From assembly GCA_964023205.1 (NCBI GenBank), contig OZ026847.1:7934819-7998818 (forward strand): DNA of 64,000 nucleotides, written 5' to 3'. Of the stretch, positions 34,093 to 47,148 are shown one piece after another. Within the stretch, counting starts at the first letter, position 1. Every line of letters begins with the position of its first letter. Below the pieces are notes generated by a model. That model saw nothing but the letters and a program-made list of their open reading frames with translations. It was not told the DNA's origin and ran no database searches. Both the position numbers and the translations under genes were made by a program. The stretch is from Lutraria lutraria (lineage: Eukaryota; Mollusca; Bivalvia; Venerida; Mactridae).

Positions 34093-34411
34093 CATTTGAT
34101 ACTGTTTCGTAATTTCATACTGGAATTTGTTGCAGATTTTGTGCCTAGTTCGTTCATCTATTGTACATTGCATTGAAACGTTTCTGCGGTACATTTAATG
34201 CAACTCAGTATTACACAGATGATTCAATTGGGAATAACACGCAACATTAAATTTTTTCCTGGCAACTGACTTCTTGAAATGATACAAACTTTCACTGCTT
34301 CTTTCCTCATGTTCTTTATTTGTTGTAGATTAAAATCTTGGACATGTAGGAGAACAAACAATGTGACTTCCTTGAATTATCCTTACCAGATCCAAACCTA
34401 TAATCTTATAT

Positions 34412-34487
34412 CGAGGGTTCAGCGCAACAGTGTTGTAACTCATATTAAAATAAGAACAAGTTACGACAGTGTTGCGCTGATCGCTCG
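34412..34487 (-). mobile_element. Foldback element C, copy 5 (reversed)
   Basis: 76 bp, reversed orientation judged by CAACAGTG in the left arm. ATAT at 34408-34411 and 34488-34491. Confidence 0.9.
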
Positions 34488-35196
34488 ATATGTATCAGCA
34501 TTTTTAATATAGAAAGCATAAAAAAAAATATTCATTATTTGAAATTCAGAATTTTGACTTAATTCTTACCAATATTTATCTTACTCAAGAAAACAGTGTA
34601 AATTCACCTAGACCAATATGTTAATGTATTGGATCCAGGCATTTTAGTTGGTAACGGTGATTAAGGGATGCATTATTTGTTGCATTGCGGGTACTTAACT
34701 AATTATGTAGTTAATTGTATGACACCATTATTGTTACTTTATCATAGTCATTGTGTTTATGGTTATCTGACTGACCCCGTTTTTGTCACCGACGCTAAAA
34801 TTGCAAACGCAAAATTAAAAAATTTGAAAAAAAAATTTGGGACAAATTATACCTCTGAAGTCTGAAAGTTTTGTTAGCTATCAACCCAACTACAGTAAAT
34901 CTGACTTCATTTCCTGGCCTGGTTCCATGCATATACAAGGTACATGGAGAAAATTAAGAACTACGGGATGTAAGTGTCTACTGCTGTGTTAAAGGAGTTT
35001 GCCTTTTCCTCCAGTCTGTATCCGTCTAATATCATGCATCTTTTTATAATACAATAATTTATGGGGGATTTATTTAATGAGTTTATGTAAAGAGATGGAG
35101 TTTTTTCTCTTAAATGTAGAAAAAGTACTTTTGCAATGGAGACCCCTAAGAGTCTAATTATCTTTGTATGTGCGTATAAAAAGCGTACTTGCATTT

Positions 35197-35270
35197 CGAG
35201 GGCTCAGCGCAACACTGTCGTAACTTGTTCTTATTTCAATATGAGTTACGACACTGTTGCGCAGAACGCA
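35197..35270 (+). mobile_element. Foldback element C, copy 6
   Basis: The left arm is intact; the last ten bases of the right arm are scrambled (GCAGAACGCA), so the duplication is not readable. Confidence 0.85.
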
Positions 35271-35931
35271 AAATGTTTGTAAGATGATGTCACAGGGTCC
35301 TGATTGAATGACTTTTGTGTTGTGATGTGTCGTGATCCCAGACGGTATTATCTGATAAGTTTCTTTACTTTATCACAGATTGGTGATTACTTGTAAATCT
35401 TTATAAGATGATGGTTGCTAGGCAACTAGGACTCTACATTGATCATTATGTATCCTGGTAGCATTGTAGGACACAAAGATAGATGGATGAACATTATGTT
35501 ATCATATGATGTCATTGTATGAAAACCAGCTATCATATACCTTATCCATTTCGTTTCCATGGTGATCATCTTGTGACCCTTTTGAGGAATATCTGCCCCT
35601 GATTTGTTGCAATGAACTTAGGGCATAAAGTACCTGTCAACGTGTGAGTGATGGCTGAAGGATCTGCTGATTGTGATTTTATAATCTGTCCTCGATATTT
35701 AACATTGAATTTGGTCACATGGTGTCTGTTTAAATTGAAAAGCACAAAAACCAGTCTATTTAATATGTTAATGGGTAATTACAGATTGTATCACTATCCT
35801 GTTGGCTTTTATTTATGTCTACAATTTCTAAAGCAGTCTTTCAATGATGATTATAGTTTAACCTATCATAAGTCTGAATATCTGTTGAGAGTCTGACAAA
35901 GTTGATCTATCATGCTGCTTTACAACACTTA

Positions 35932-36112
35932 CTGTCAAACCTGCGAACAAAGTCCATCCTTGGGGAAAATAAAAGGTGGCCTTTATTGACATGTAGATGG
36001 ACTTAATTCAAAGGCCATTTAGTTCTAAATGATAATGAAGATTTTTAAAAGAATGACCTTTATTCACAAGGTGACCTTTACTCAAAGGTGGCTGCTAACA
36101 TATGTTTGACTG
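35932..36112 (+). mobile_element. MITE family B copy
   Basis: CTGTCAAACCTGCGAACAAAG on the left (one base longer matches are mutated) and CATATGTTTGACTG|TA on the right. Internal GGTGGCCTTTATTGACA and GTGACCTTTACTCAAAGG blocks define the family. Confidence 0.75.
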
Positions 36113-36133
36113 TATATATTTACATAGCTTAAA

Positions 36134-36428
36134 TGTCGTATATGTATACAGTGTAAACTAGTACTTTCTGTAATAGTTGTACATACAGTGTAAACCGTCG
36201 TACATGTATACAGTGTAAACTAGTACTTTCTGTAATAATCGTACATACAGTGTAAACCGTCGTACATGTATAAAGTGTAAACTAGTACTTTCTGTAATAG
36301 TCGTACATACAGTGTAAACCGTCGTACATGTATACAGTGTAAACTAGTACTTTCTGTAATTGTCGTACATACAGTGTAAACTATGTCGTGCATGTATACA
36401 GTGTAAACTAGTACTTTCTCTAATAGTT
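36134..36428 (+). repeat. 62-bp minisatellite, about 4.7 copies
   Basis: Unit contains GTACATGTATACAGTGTAAA, CTAGTACTTTCTGTAATAG and a second, shorter CGTACATACAGTGTAAAC, so it is itself a decayed dimer. It starts 21 bases after the neighbouring MITE. Confidence 0.9.
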
Positions 36429-39400
36429 GTTGATTAGCAAATTCTAGATCAAACAAAACACAAGTTTCTCCAGAATTAACTAATTACCTCGAAGTTTGGA
36501 GCCAAGATACTTTTCTGGGGGAGGTAATATGTATCTATTACTGTAACAAACAATAATCTATAGAGTAAGTGTTTCTCTGGGTAAGGTAATTCGATTGTTG
36601 ATCACCGCATTGAAATAATAAGCCAGTTATTTATCTTTTATTTTATACTAGTAATCCATGGATCAAAGCTGAAATAAATATAAACTGGATCTAAGTTGCC
36701 ATGTCTGCTGTGGAATGACTTAAATTGAAAGATCTCTTACTGAACACAGTGGTAACTTTGAATACCTGTAGGGTATTAGGTACAGTGTGCATACATTTGA
36801 AAGGCATTCTTTGTTGATTAGAATTGTTGAATTAATTTCCGGGTAATTCTTTTATTTATTTCTCAGGCTTGTCTTATGCAAACACAAATAAATGGTCTGC
36901 AATTATCCTCAGTTCTTAAATTGCTGTGTCAGCGGGATTTAGCAAAACTGACGTATGTGCACGAAATTAGCCTCAATTCTTATCGGGGTAATAAATATGA
37001 ATCATTCTGACTGTACAAACATTGCACTCACTTTCATTTAAAGATCTATATCTCCAGTTTAATCAATACATGGATTTTTTTTGTTTTTCAAGTATAAATA
37101 ATCTTACTATGTATATAATTAACTTTTCTGTATACTTTTCTAATATTTGACTGTGAAATAAAAACTAGCCTGTATTGTAGGATGTGTTTAGCCATATCTT
37201 TGCATAGACATTCTATCTCCAAGGTCCGTATTCACAAAGCCTCTTAAGATTATTCTTAGCTAATCAGTCTCGCCCCCCCCCCCACACCCTGAAGCCGAGC
37301 CACACCCATCATGTCCTTTATACATGTTAACATTTTATTAAAATGCAGGCTATATAATATTAAAATCGTTTTAATGTCGGGTCTATACACTTACGCTTGT
37401 TGTCTGGTTGAATTTTCATGCACTATTAACTCACAAATGCATGGTGTAAAATACTGGAATGTTTTTAGTGTCTGATATTTTGCATGATAACATGACAAGG
37501 TATTTACATTGTGAACATTGTGTACAATCAGCAAATATCAGATGAGAGAGAGAGAGCCTCTTGTTCCACATTCTGGCCAAAAATATCTTGTATAAAATGT
37601 CATCCTGGTATATTATGAGGCAAAATTAAATTTCTTTGTTTCTGGTCACCCGACTCAGTCGTATTTTCCCCTGCAACACTAAACTTTTTATTCGGCCTGA
37701 TGAATGGTATATTCACTGTCTCTCTGTTTTACCTTTTAGCCCACTTTTTAGAATAATGATAAAGGAATAAAAAAAGAAAATTCCCATTGTACCTTTGAGC
37801 GCGTCACGAGAAGCAAACAATTTTTATGCCTAAATTTAATTTACTGTCACTGTCACCAATTTGTTAAACTTGTAAGATCTGTTTTTGTCTGTTATTTATT
37901 GTCCTACACTTGAATGGGATTCTTTTATTCTGTACGATGGATGCAGCTACACAATGTATTTAATTCAATTGTTAGGCGCGAAGTCTGACTGGGAAAAGTT
38001 TATTTGTAATCAGACTGGTGTGACTTGTTGATCAAATAAGGTTTGGTGTGAACAACTGTGGCATCTACATAGGTCATTACATAATAGTTCTTTCAGTGCT
38101 TTGATTACATTGAAAAGCCGGTTTGATTAATCATTTAACCGCAATATAACTTTTCCTACAATCAATTAGACTTAATTACTTAAACTTATAATGCTATATT
38201 TGTAAGGGGTTAGACATCAAATGAAATGAAAGGTTAATTATATAGTATTTTGCTCGGAGTCTTTTACTCACTGTGTCTACAAGCATGGTGGCTATCTAAT
38301 GAGACAATCTAGATTGGATTTGATACGAAGGTCAGCCAGAACTTACTCAAGGAGAAAACTGACCTGGTCACACAGTATGTGGACTATTATTTGATTGATA
38401 GTTAAATCCCTAATGATGTTTTGAAACATGACAAATCGTTTGATTTGTTTGTTACAGTCCTGAATAATGCCTGACCAAATTTTAATAAGGTCTAATAAAA
38501 AAAATTGTTTATTTCTCATTAACCGATTAGGGTAGTTTGGTATAAAAGCGAGTGGAGAGGTAAAAACTGTGAGAAAGTGGCTCTCCTGTTCCTTGGGCTT
38601 GAAAAAAAAAGTTACTCGCTTTCAAGAGCCCCCTCCCCCGCCAAAAGCCCCTACCTACCTACCCTATTTTTAATGAGCATGTATCCAGAAACAAACATTT
38701 TTTATGCCTAAGTTTTATACAGCAGCTGGGGTTGTCTTTTTAGAGATTGTCATGCTATTGTTTAATTTTTATCCTTCTTAAACCAGTGCACAGACTTGAA
38801 GAGCATTAAGCTGCTTCTAAAGAAATGCATCTTTGAATTTTTTGTAAGCTTTTAATAATTTCATATGATGTGTGAATGTGAGAGACAGATATAGGCCACT
38901 ACTACAGCACATGGCCTCGAAGCATCACTGATTGTTAATTAAAAGGGTGTGGACCTGTTAGCTGATCCCGCTGAGAAAGGAAGTAGCACATTTGGAGACA
39001 CTGAACAAAAACAGAGGAAAGGGCTCTGAATAGAATAAAAGGGGATTTTAAAATAAAGAAAACGGGGAGGTTGGGGATGATGAAGTAAGCATTTAGAATA
39101 GATAATACCTTCAGAGGATTTTGAAGATTAGTTTCACGCAAGTTTTTTACAAAAATATATGATTATATTCTTCGTCCTTAATTCGTAAAGCCTGGAAATG
39201 AAATTAAAATTACTTAACTTCTCTGAGATCTGCACAACTAATTAATGTTCTAATACATTTGTATATTGTTTAAATATCAACAGACTTTATTAATAAGACA
39301 GTCGTTGCCTGCAGACTTGTGTTGGAAGTAATTTCAGATTGGGGGAGGAGCTAATTTTGTCTAAAATGAGAAATTAGGGGGGGGGGAGAAAAATAGGGTC

Positions 39401-40190
39401 TGACTAGTTATTAAAATAATAACAACAATAAAGGAGTGTAGTGATACACACGACAAAGACAACGGGTGTTATTAAAATAATTGAACTTTTTTGGCCTCAT
39501 CATTCAGTGTATGTATATTAGATAACTGCATAATGTTTGAACATGTGGAATTTGGGATAAATGTATTTTTAATTAATATTTTCATAATAGGCTGCACACA
39601 ACTGATAAACAGATAATAATTCCATATTGCTTTAAAATGTTTTCTATGATCAAAATTCAATTGTTGTAGCTTTAAAGACATTTGCTTTACACAGATAACT
39701 GTTTACATGCAGTGCAGATATTTGCAAGGCCTAATTTATTTTCCTTTTTTAGCTCAGATAACTCAAAAACGAGTTTGTCAACCACTAATTTTTTTAACAC
39801 AGGTCTATCATGGTATTTGAGTGGAGGTGGTTTTCCTGTTTAGTGAACATAGTTACATAATTATGTTATGTATGTGTTGCATACATTAAAATTTACTGAT
39901 TTAGTTATCTGACTAATGAGATTGTCTACTTCATTTGGCCTCCAGGTGGCTGCTGCATTCATATAAAACATGTTTATACTTTTCTTACTGTCTCTTCATG
40001 GTTTTCTTAATGATCATGGGTTCATCACCAGATTAATTCATTGTCAGTTTGGGGCATTTTGCATATTTTAAGGAAAATGGGAAGAATGTATGCTAGTAGA
40101 TGGGGGCGGGGGAATTTCATGTATTTAAAGTGGTAAAATTGGGAAATATTTACAAAGAAAATGAAGGAATTATTTTGGGGGTGGGAAATA

Positions 40191-40440
40191 CAGTACAACC
40201 TCTGTAGAGCAACACCCTGTTGGAGCTGCAAATATTGGCTGTTGTTTAGAGGTTGTTGCTCTACAGAGATTAAATTTACAGCAAATATCAGCTTAGGGAA
40301 ATTTTGAAGGTGTTGTTATAGAGAGGTTGTTGCTCTACAGAGGTTAAATTTATAGTAAATATCAGCTTTAGGGAAATTTTGAAGGTGTTGTTACGGAGAG
40401 GTTGTTGCTGTACAGAGGGCCGGTCTACAGAGGTTGTACT
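40191..40440 (-). mobile_element. MITE family A, reversed, 2 units
   Basis: TA|CAGTACAACCTCTGTAGAGC with CACCCTGTTGGAGC, then two units, ending GTCTACAGAGGTTGTACT. Confidence 0.8.
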
Positions 40441-41125
40441 ATAAAGCTTATTTTCAGTGGGAAAGAAACTGACTTTCAGTGTCACTTTCTTATTTAAAAA
40501 AAAACCTTTGTTGACACCGTAATGAAGCAAGTAGCAGTGGATGGACCACACCTCCATGCACATATCTTAAGGTTTGAGCAAAAATGGATGGAATTTCCCT
40601 AAATGTAGACACAAAATAGACTTGGGGTAAAAACGACCAAAAATAGTCAGCAACATTTTAACTATGTCTAAAGTAAAACCACAAATTATATCCATATAAG
40701 ATCACATTCTACTGTATAAGTACCGGTATGTTGTTTATGTTACATTTTTGACAACGTTAAGCTTTTAAGTGCATGTTTTAAGTAGGAATATTCTGCACTA
40801 AGTGTTTCCTTTGCATGTCTACATTTGCTGTTTTAATCTGCAAGATACTTGCGGTAACATTTCAGTGGTTGGTGCGTTTTTTTTCATTTCAACTTTTAAC
40901 CCTTAAGTGTTATAAATACTCTATAACGTGTTATTAGTCTAACAATTATCGCAGCTAAACGAGTATTTAAGTGACCAATAAACTGCTGTTGTTCGCACTT
41001 CGTTCTTTAAGGGCAGACTGAATTGTTATAAATTAAAAGTTGAAGAGGTTATTTGGGATTTAATACATTTTAATGCAGAAGAGTACATTTATCATTCGTA
41101 CAGTCTGATAAAGCTTCTCATATGA

Positions 41126-41195
41126 ATGGAATTCATGAAAAAATGATTTTATTCATGAACTTTTCTTGCATATTTCATGAATTCATGAAGTAGGA
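41126..41195. repeat. Palindromic ATTCATGAA repeat remnant
   Basis: GGAATTCATGAAAAAATGA and CATGAACTTTTCTTGCATA with ATTTCATGAATTCATGAA: same family as 26588-26690. Confidence 0.5.
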
Positions 41196-41451
41196 ATAAC
41201 TGTTTGACATCGGTTAATTCAGTATCAAACTTTCTTCCATATTGATCAGGTATTTTCTCTTCCAAACCTGTGTCTGCAGTTGATGCTAAAAATGAATCTT
41301 CCACTGTGTCATTACTCTAGTAGTACTAGTCCAATAATTGACCATAAATTTTAAGAATGTCTTGATACAAAATATGTAATTTTTTTTTTAGATTATTGTC
41401 TGTCCAGGCATTTAAATTATGTGAGCCGGCAGAAGTTTCAAATTTTATAAA

Positions 41452-41589
41452 GGCTGTGGTAATAAAAGCCATTCTTTCATTGTCCGTGATTATTTAGAAC
41501 AAAATGACCTCTGATTAAAGGCCATTCTGTCAATAAGAGTCACACAATATGTCTATCAGAAGGGTGGCCTTTGTTCATAGGTTTGACTG
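41452..41589 (+). mobile_element. MITE family B, 5'-eroded
   Basis: GATTATTTAGAACAAAATGA and GGTGGCCTTTGTTCATAGG blocks, closing GTTTGACTG|TA. The left terminus is not preserved. Confidence 0.6.
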
Positions 41590-41722
41590 TATAGTCAATA
41601 AATAAATATCTAAGTTTACTGCCAACATTGATCAAATTATCTTTTAGTGATGTAGTTTTTCTGTAACACATTGAGATTGTCCTTGAGTATTTTAACTGTT
41701 ATTATACACAGAATGAAGAATT

Positions 41723-41796
41723 CGAGGGTTCAGCGCAACAGTGTCGTAACTCATATTGAAATAAGAACAAGTTACGAGTGTTGCGCTGAGCCCTCA
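41723..41796 (-). mobile_element. Foldback element C, copy 7 (reversed)
   Basis: 74 bp with a short deletion in the right arm (TTACGAGTGTTGCG). AATT at 41719-41722 and 41797-41800. Confidence 0.9.
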
Positions 41797-42549
41797 AATT
41801 GCAGATCTTCAAGATTTGCTTCATTTAATTCTTCATATTAAACTGTTTATCTTATTAAAGAAACCCATCTGAAAATACTGAATGACTTCTCCTTCAATCT
41901 GGGTCTAAGTAACTCTAATGCTATTAGAATTATCTGTCTGATATCTTTTTGTGATTTTAACGATTTTATTAGGCGTGGTATGTATAAAAGTATTGTCTTT
42001 TTAGCTATGACGTCCATCTGTATCAAATATTTAGCTATAGTTTCTTTGTGGTTCATTTATTTTGGTTGTATTTTGTTGAAACTGAAAAATTATATACAAG
42101 TGTTAATAACTGAATTTATTGATATTTTATTTTATTATATATATTATTTACCTGACTTTAAGTTGTCACCCTTCTTTATAAATTCAACCCAAATATAAAA
42201 CTGACCTTCTGAATATTCAAGGTAGCTAGAAGTTGCAGTGTATGTGTGGGGATTGATTTAATCAGTTCATGTTATACTCTTGTTATATTAACATACAGAT
42301 GACTTGCAAGTGTTGTACTTTTCCTATCCTTAATTAATTTCTTGTTATTTGATCCATTCTTACAGTTAAACAGAACATGTCTGATGAATGTAAACTGGGT
42401 TTTTTTATCTCAAAGTAATTTTATAATTGAAAAAATACAGAAACAAGGATGAGAAGTCACTTGATTACTCATGACTCAACTCATATCCTAGGTAACACTC
42501 AAATTTAGTGAGGTCAACAGTGAATGTATAAAAAATTTCTCAGTGACAT

Positions 42550-42740
42550 ATTGTCACCTTAATCTTTAACACTGGGCATGATGAAGACCTAGGAAAAATA
42601 TTCGATTAAGAATAGTGATATATTTAAATGCCCGTTTCTCCTGTTTCTTCTCTCTTGGGAGCGACCGGGCGGGAGGTGAGTGGGGGAGTGGGTTTGGCTC
42701 TGAAATGACCATAGCTGTCGAATAGGCCATTTAAGTGGAG
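42550..42740 (+). repeat. SINE family B copy, 3' part
   Basis: Contains AAATGCCCGTTTCTCCTG and GGCTCTGAAATGACCATAGC, as at 23004-23512, but with a short purine-rich GAGCGACCGGGCGGGAGG block where that copy has CT repeats. Confidence 0.6.
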
Positions 42741-43248
42741 ATAAATGTCACCTTAATGTTACAAAACTTGATTAAGTGGCCTCAGTGTCAAAGGTCCATT
42801 TTGTATCATTTCAAAATCACATAGTTTCTTGTCTATAAATGGGTTTCTCTTAATGTTGGTGTCAATAAAGTGTTTGAATGTGCTGCATTTTATGCTTACT
42901 AAGTAGAATTTTACACGTATTAGATTTTTCGGCGATATTATAGATATGGTTTGGTTTTAATGAGATTTTTCATGTCATTACGACATGGTATAGATACAAT
43001 ACCTATCACAACATGCTGTGATATTTGAATACCTAGTCATCTGTCTATCTCATTTCTTGCAGTCTTTCTCTCTTTTTAATATCTCACTATAATAATATAT
43101 ATCTTATATCATACGTCTACCTTGGATTACCTTCAAGTTATTCAAATGCAAGCTTCCATGTAACCATCTATTCAATGCAGATTTTGCCCGTACATCAATC
43201 AAGCTTCAATGAAATCTGAGGACTAGCCCCGTCTACCTGTTTATATCA

Positions 43249-43500
43249 GGTATAGTGCGATTTTATTAACCTGTCAAAGCCGCATAATTTCACGGTCAAT
43301 GCTTTCATTTATTTTTAGCTTCGATTGATTTCGTAAGTGATGTGATAATCTTCGATATACTACATAAACATGTGGAATGAGAAATTCCCTAATGGTAAAA
43401 TAAACGAAAACTATCGACTGTGGCACGAAGCTAAAAATAAGTACATTCAGCGACCGTGTAATTATTCAGCTTTGACAGTTTAATAAAATCGCACTATACC
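43249..43500. mobile_element. 252-bp MITE with about 50-bp inverted repeats
   Basis: GGTATAGTGCGATTTTATTA opens it and the inverse (TAATAAAATCGCACTATACC) closes it. Pairing continues through TTTGACAG/CTGTCAAA, ACGGTC/GACCGT and TTTTTAGCTTCG/CGAAGCTAAAAA, so almost the whole element folds back. No clear target duplication. Single copy in this window. Confidence 0.8.
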
Positions 43501-45757
43501 AGTCAAATACATAGCCAATATACCCCATATGTTAAAGTCTGCACATATGTTTAATCATTTAAAAGTTGAGGTATTCCTAAGTTTTCTCATCTTAATGAAA
43601 TGGTGTCAATTTCCACTTTACTCTTGTATTTTGTCTTAATGTCAATAGTGTTCTGTGTAAACATTTACATTGAAATCTGTATGACATATACACCTACCTT
43701 CTTTGTACACCTTTCAGTTAATAAAATAGTCTACTTTTTCTGTTATATTGACTTTTAATTGAGTTGGCCTTAAAACATCTATTTGGGTCAGGTGCATTTA
43801 CAGCAATTATTAAAGCCCCTCGGCCTCGAAACAACCTCACTTGAATAAATACGTCTGTTAAGTTGACATCTGTGTTAATTTACTTAAGAATAGTTGCATT
43901 TTTTGCCTCCAAAGTTTCACTAAAAAATATATGTATAATATATTTTAACTAAGTTTTTTTTAAAACAAAAAACGATGACTAAGTGTTGTAACCAAGTTGT
44001 AATCAGTGTGTTTAGCTTTTGTTTACATTTTGTTCGGGTCACGGCTTAAATTTGATAGTAATCAAATTTACACAAGGCAGTCATTTATTGATAACATCAA
44101 TTGGAACTGATTGTATTGGTATTTAAGAATATAGACTGGACATTTTAGTTGTCAAATTTGATACAAAATTGTTTCTATTTTACTTAAACATTCTTTAATC
44201 AGCTGTCCCTTACATAGTTTTTATCACATACTGTCAGGGTGTCAGACATTTAGCTATGAATTATGGGTTATCAGTTCTGTTTGAAAAAAATCTATGCTGA
44301 AAGGTTAAATATACATACACATTAACTTCGGCTATTTTCTGTTTGTCCCTTCTCCAACATCTTTAACCATTGGTGTAAATTGAATCCTTTACGAGATTTG
44401 GTTCTGAAACGATCTCTTTAATGTGTGGACTTTTTAAGTACATTTTTTTCCATGTTGCTGAAATAATTTACTTTCTCATTTAACATAGAAAGAAATGATA
44501 TCCTTTGAAAAGACTCGAGTTTTTCTGTGGTGATTATATTTAAGTTTCAGTTTGATAAATTGACAGGTACTTGTGAGAGACTAAGTCTCCTTTTAACTTT
44601 AATACAATCAGTAACTATGTATTTATATCCATAAAAATTTGAGACTTTCTTGTTTTTGTTGTTGTTTATACCTTGATATTGGAGGCCAGTGAGCTGTTCC
44701 ATTGTTACATATGTCCGGTGATAAACAGCCTCTAACCCTGGGTGTGTGTTCACAGGTATACAACAAGACAGCTTCATTTATCAACTCTCCCCTCCCTATT
44801 AATGTATATACCTGCTCACACTTCATGTGGTCTAATTAGGGCTACATCTTATTACACTTGTAATATGACAGGAGTCTTTATCTTTTATATGGTGTTCTAT
44901 TAGGTGTGTCATTATACCAGTCAAGATGAAATTCTACATACAATGGATGTAATGATTTAACTAATCATTGGTCAAGAGTTAATCATAAACTCTTCACATC
45001 ATTGTGAAGTTTGATGTCTTAGAATATTGAAAGAAAGAGATGACTATGACTAAGTTTTATAAAGTTATGTCTGATTGGCAATTAGTCACACAGAGTGTGT
45101 GCTCCTGAGTTATATAAAGGTATGTCTGATCGGCAATTAGTCGCACATTATTTGTGCCGGTGGGCTTCCTCACCGGGGAGTCTTGTGTCAAAAAATGATA
45201 GAATTGCTTATCATTATAACAGAATTAATTTGGATGTATTGGTCTTATTTATTCTGCTTTGATGTAAGGTGTCTGATACTTCCTGTGTCTCCTTAATGCA
45301 TTCACTATATAATGTGTCACAGCCAAGCACATGACATCTACATAGGTAGATGGAGCTAGGAGTTACAGAATAGATAGACTGATAAATATGTGCATACATT
45401 ATTTTGTGATTAAGGTGTATCATTTCATTGTTACTCTGAGGCTGAAATATGTCAACAATTGTTTGCAGAAGTATTTAAACTCTCCCTTGAGGAGGTAAAG
45501 ATGTTGCTGATGTCAGTAATTAGCCTACATACTACATGTTTGTTTAAACAGTGTTTGAAAGTTGCTCAGGTAGTGTAGTGTATAAATTGTCCTTCACTTT
45601 ACACAGAGGTTTTGTTTGCTGGAACCATATAAAACTTAAATGTCACAACCTTGCGTCATGGTTGGTTATTCCTCAAAGCAAACGTTCAATAGATTCCACA
45701 AAGCTCTTAGTTTTTGAAAACTAAATGATTGATCAGCTTTCCATAGCTGTCACTCAC

Positions 45758-45787
45758 TTGGTGCGCATGAATTTTGATGCGCACCAA
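45758..45787. other. Perfect 11-bp inverted repeat (hairpin)
   Basis: TTGGTGCGCAT and ATGCGCACCAA are separated by eight bases. Outer CACT/AGTG may extend the stem with a small bulge. Function unknown. Confidence 0.7.
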
Positions 45788-46426
45788 AAAGTGCTACGTT
45801 TTTCAGGAACTGGGATGAATGGATCATTCAAGATGCTATATGTATAGAAAGTATCAAATCTAACTTGGCTTGGGTTAACAATATATATGATATCATGCTT
45901 TTGTTTTTGTGGAGAGTAAATGCAAAGAGATAAAACTTACACAATGATTAATTGACGCATGATTTCATACAAAGTATGTTATGTAGGTATGCATGGTTTC
46001 TGCATTATCCTCACACTTTCTTCCTCCATGTTTTATTGTAGAAATTCTGGCGTTGTGCCATTATGTTACATCTGATAATAGATGTTTTTTTTGTCAGCAT
46101 TTGCCAAGTTAGTCAATATAACTTTTGGTTGAATCAGATTTTTCCACTTGGCAGCATTCTTGATGCTTTTTGTACGAATCTACCTGAACCAATCTGATGT
46201 TTGACTTTTCTCATTTATTTCATTTATAAACTTTCTTTTTTATTTGCACCTTCAGCAGATAATTTCTTTTCTGTAATTTATAGACTTTAGGTTAATATGC
46301 CAAATATTAGATGGAAATTTTCATAACATTGATGGATTTCTATTTGTCACCAATGGCTACTTAGGTGATGGAATTTTTTCATCATTGTATTAGGATTATG
46401 TTACACTCCGAGGCTCCTTTGAATGG

Positions 46427-46505
46427 AAAGAATTTCATAAAAAAATGATTTTTTCTTGAACTATTCTTGCATAGTTCATGATTAGTTCAAGAACTATGAA
46501 TAAAT
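46427..46505. repeat. Palindromic GAACTATTCTTG repeat remnant
   Basis: TTCTTGAACTATTCTTGCAT and TTAGTTCAAGAACTATGAA: same family as 26588-26690. Confidence 0.45.
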
Positions 46506-46642
46506 TGTTGTGTCTGATCATTTCTCATCATGAATATAGAACTTTGATAATGTCAATAGATATAATTCTGTATATATACATAAATATAATTATGTAACTT
46601 TTATGTAATTCCTATCATACCAAATAATTTCTGCTATGTATG

Positions 46643-47148
46643 CAGTCAAACCTGTGAACAAAGACTACCCCTTGGGAAGGACAAAACATGACCTTTCAGT
46701 GATTTTTTGGGGCGATTTTATAACCGAAATTTGGTCATATTCCCAATGGAAAATAGTATCTTTTTTTCCCAATTCACAGACAAAAATCCCAATAAAAAAA
46801 AAAGTTTAAGTTCATTAACATCACTATTGGTAGTAAATACCTTATTCTGCTACTGTTCTATGGGAGAATAAGTAGAATAAGTAGAATAAGTTGAACATTG
46901 CAAAATTGTAGTTATACATTTTTCCCCAATTTTGATTAAAACACCGCAAAAAAATTCCCAATCCAAACTGTATGGTTCATATTCCCAAAATACCAAGAAA
47001 AACCCTGCCTTTATTGACAGGACAGGTGGCCTTTATTTGGCGGTCATTTTATTCTAAATAACTAATGACTGTTTTTAATAGAATGACCTATATTCACAGT
47101 GTGGTCTTTATTTGGAGGTTACGCCACTACCATAGGTTTTGATTGTAA
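46643..47148 (+). mobile_element. MITE family B split by a nested MITE
   Basis: Left part CAGTCAAACCTGTGAACAAA runs to 46696; the rest resumes at 47013 with TATTGACAGGACAGGTGGCC and ends near GGTTTTGATTG. The inserted 311 bp is listed separately, so family B is the older insertion here. Confidence 0.75.
46697..47007. mobile_element. CAGTG...CCCTG MITE, 5-bp target duplication
   Basis: Ends CAGTGATTTTTTGGGG and AAGAAAAACCCTG. CCTTT is directly repeated at 46692-46696 and 47008-47012. It shares its body with 33073-33403. Confidence 0.8.
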
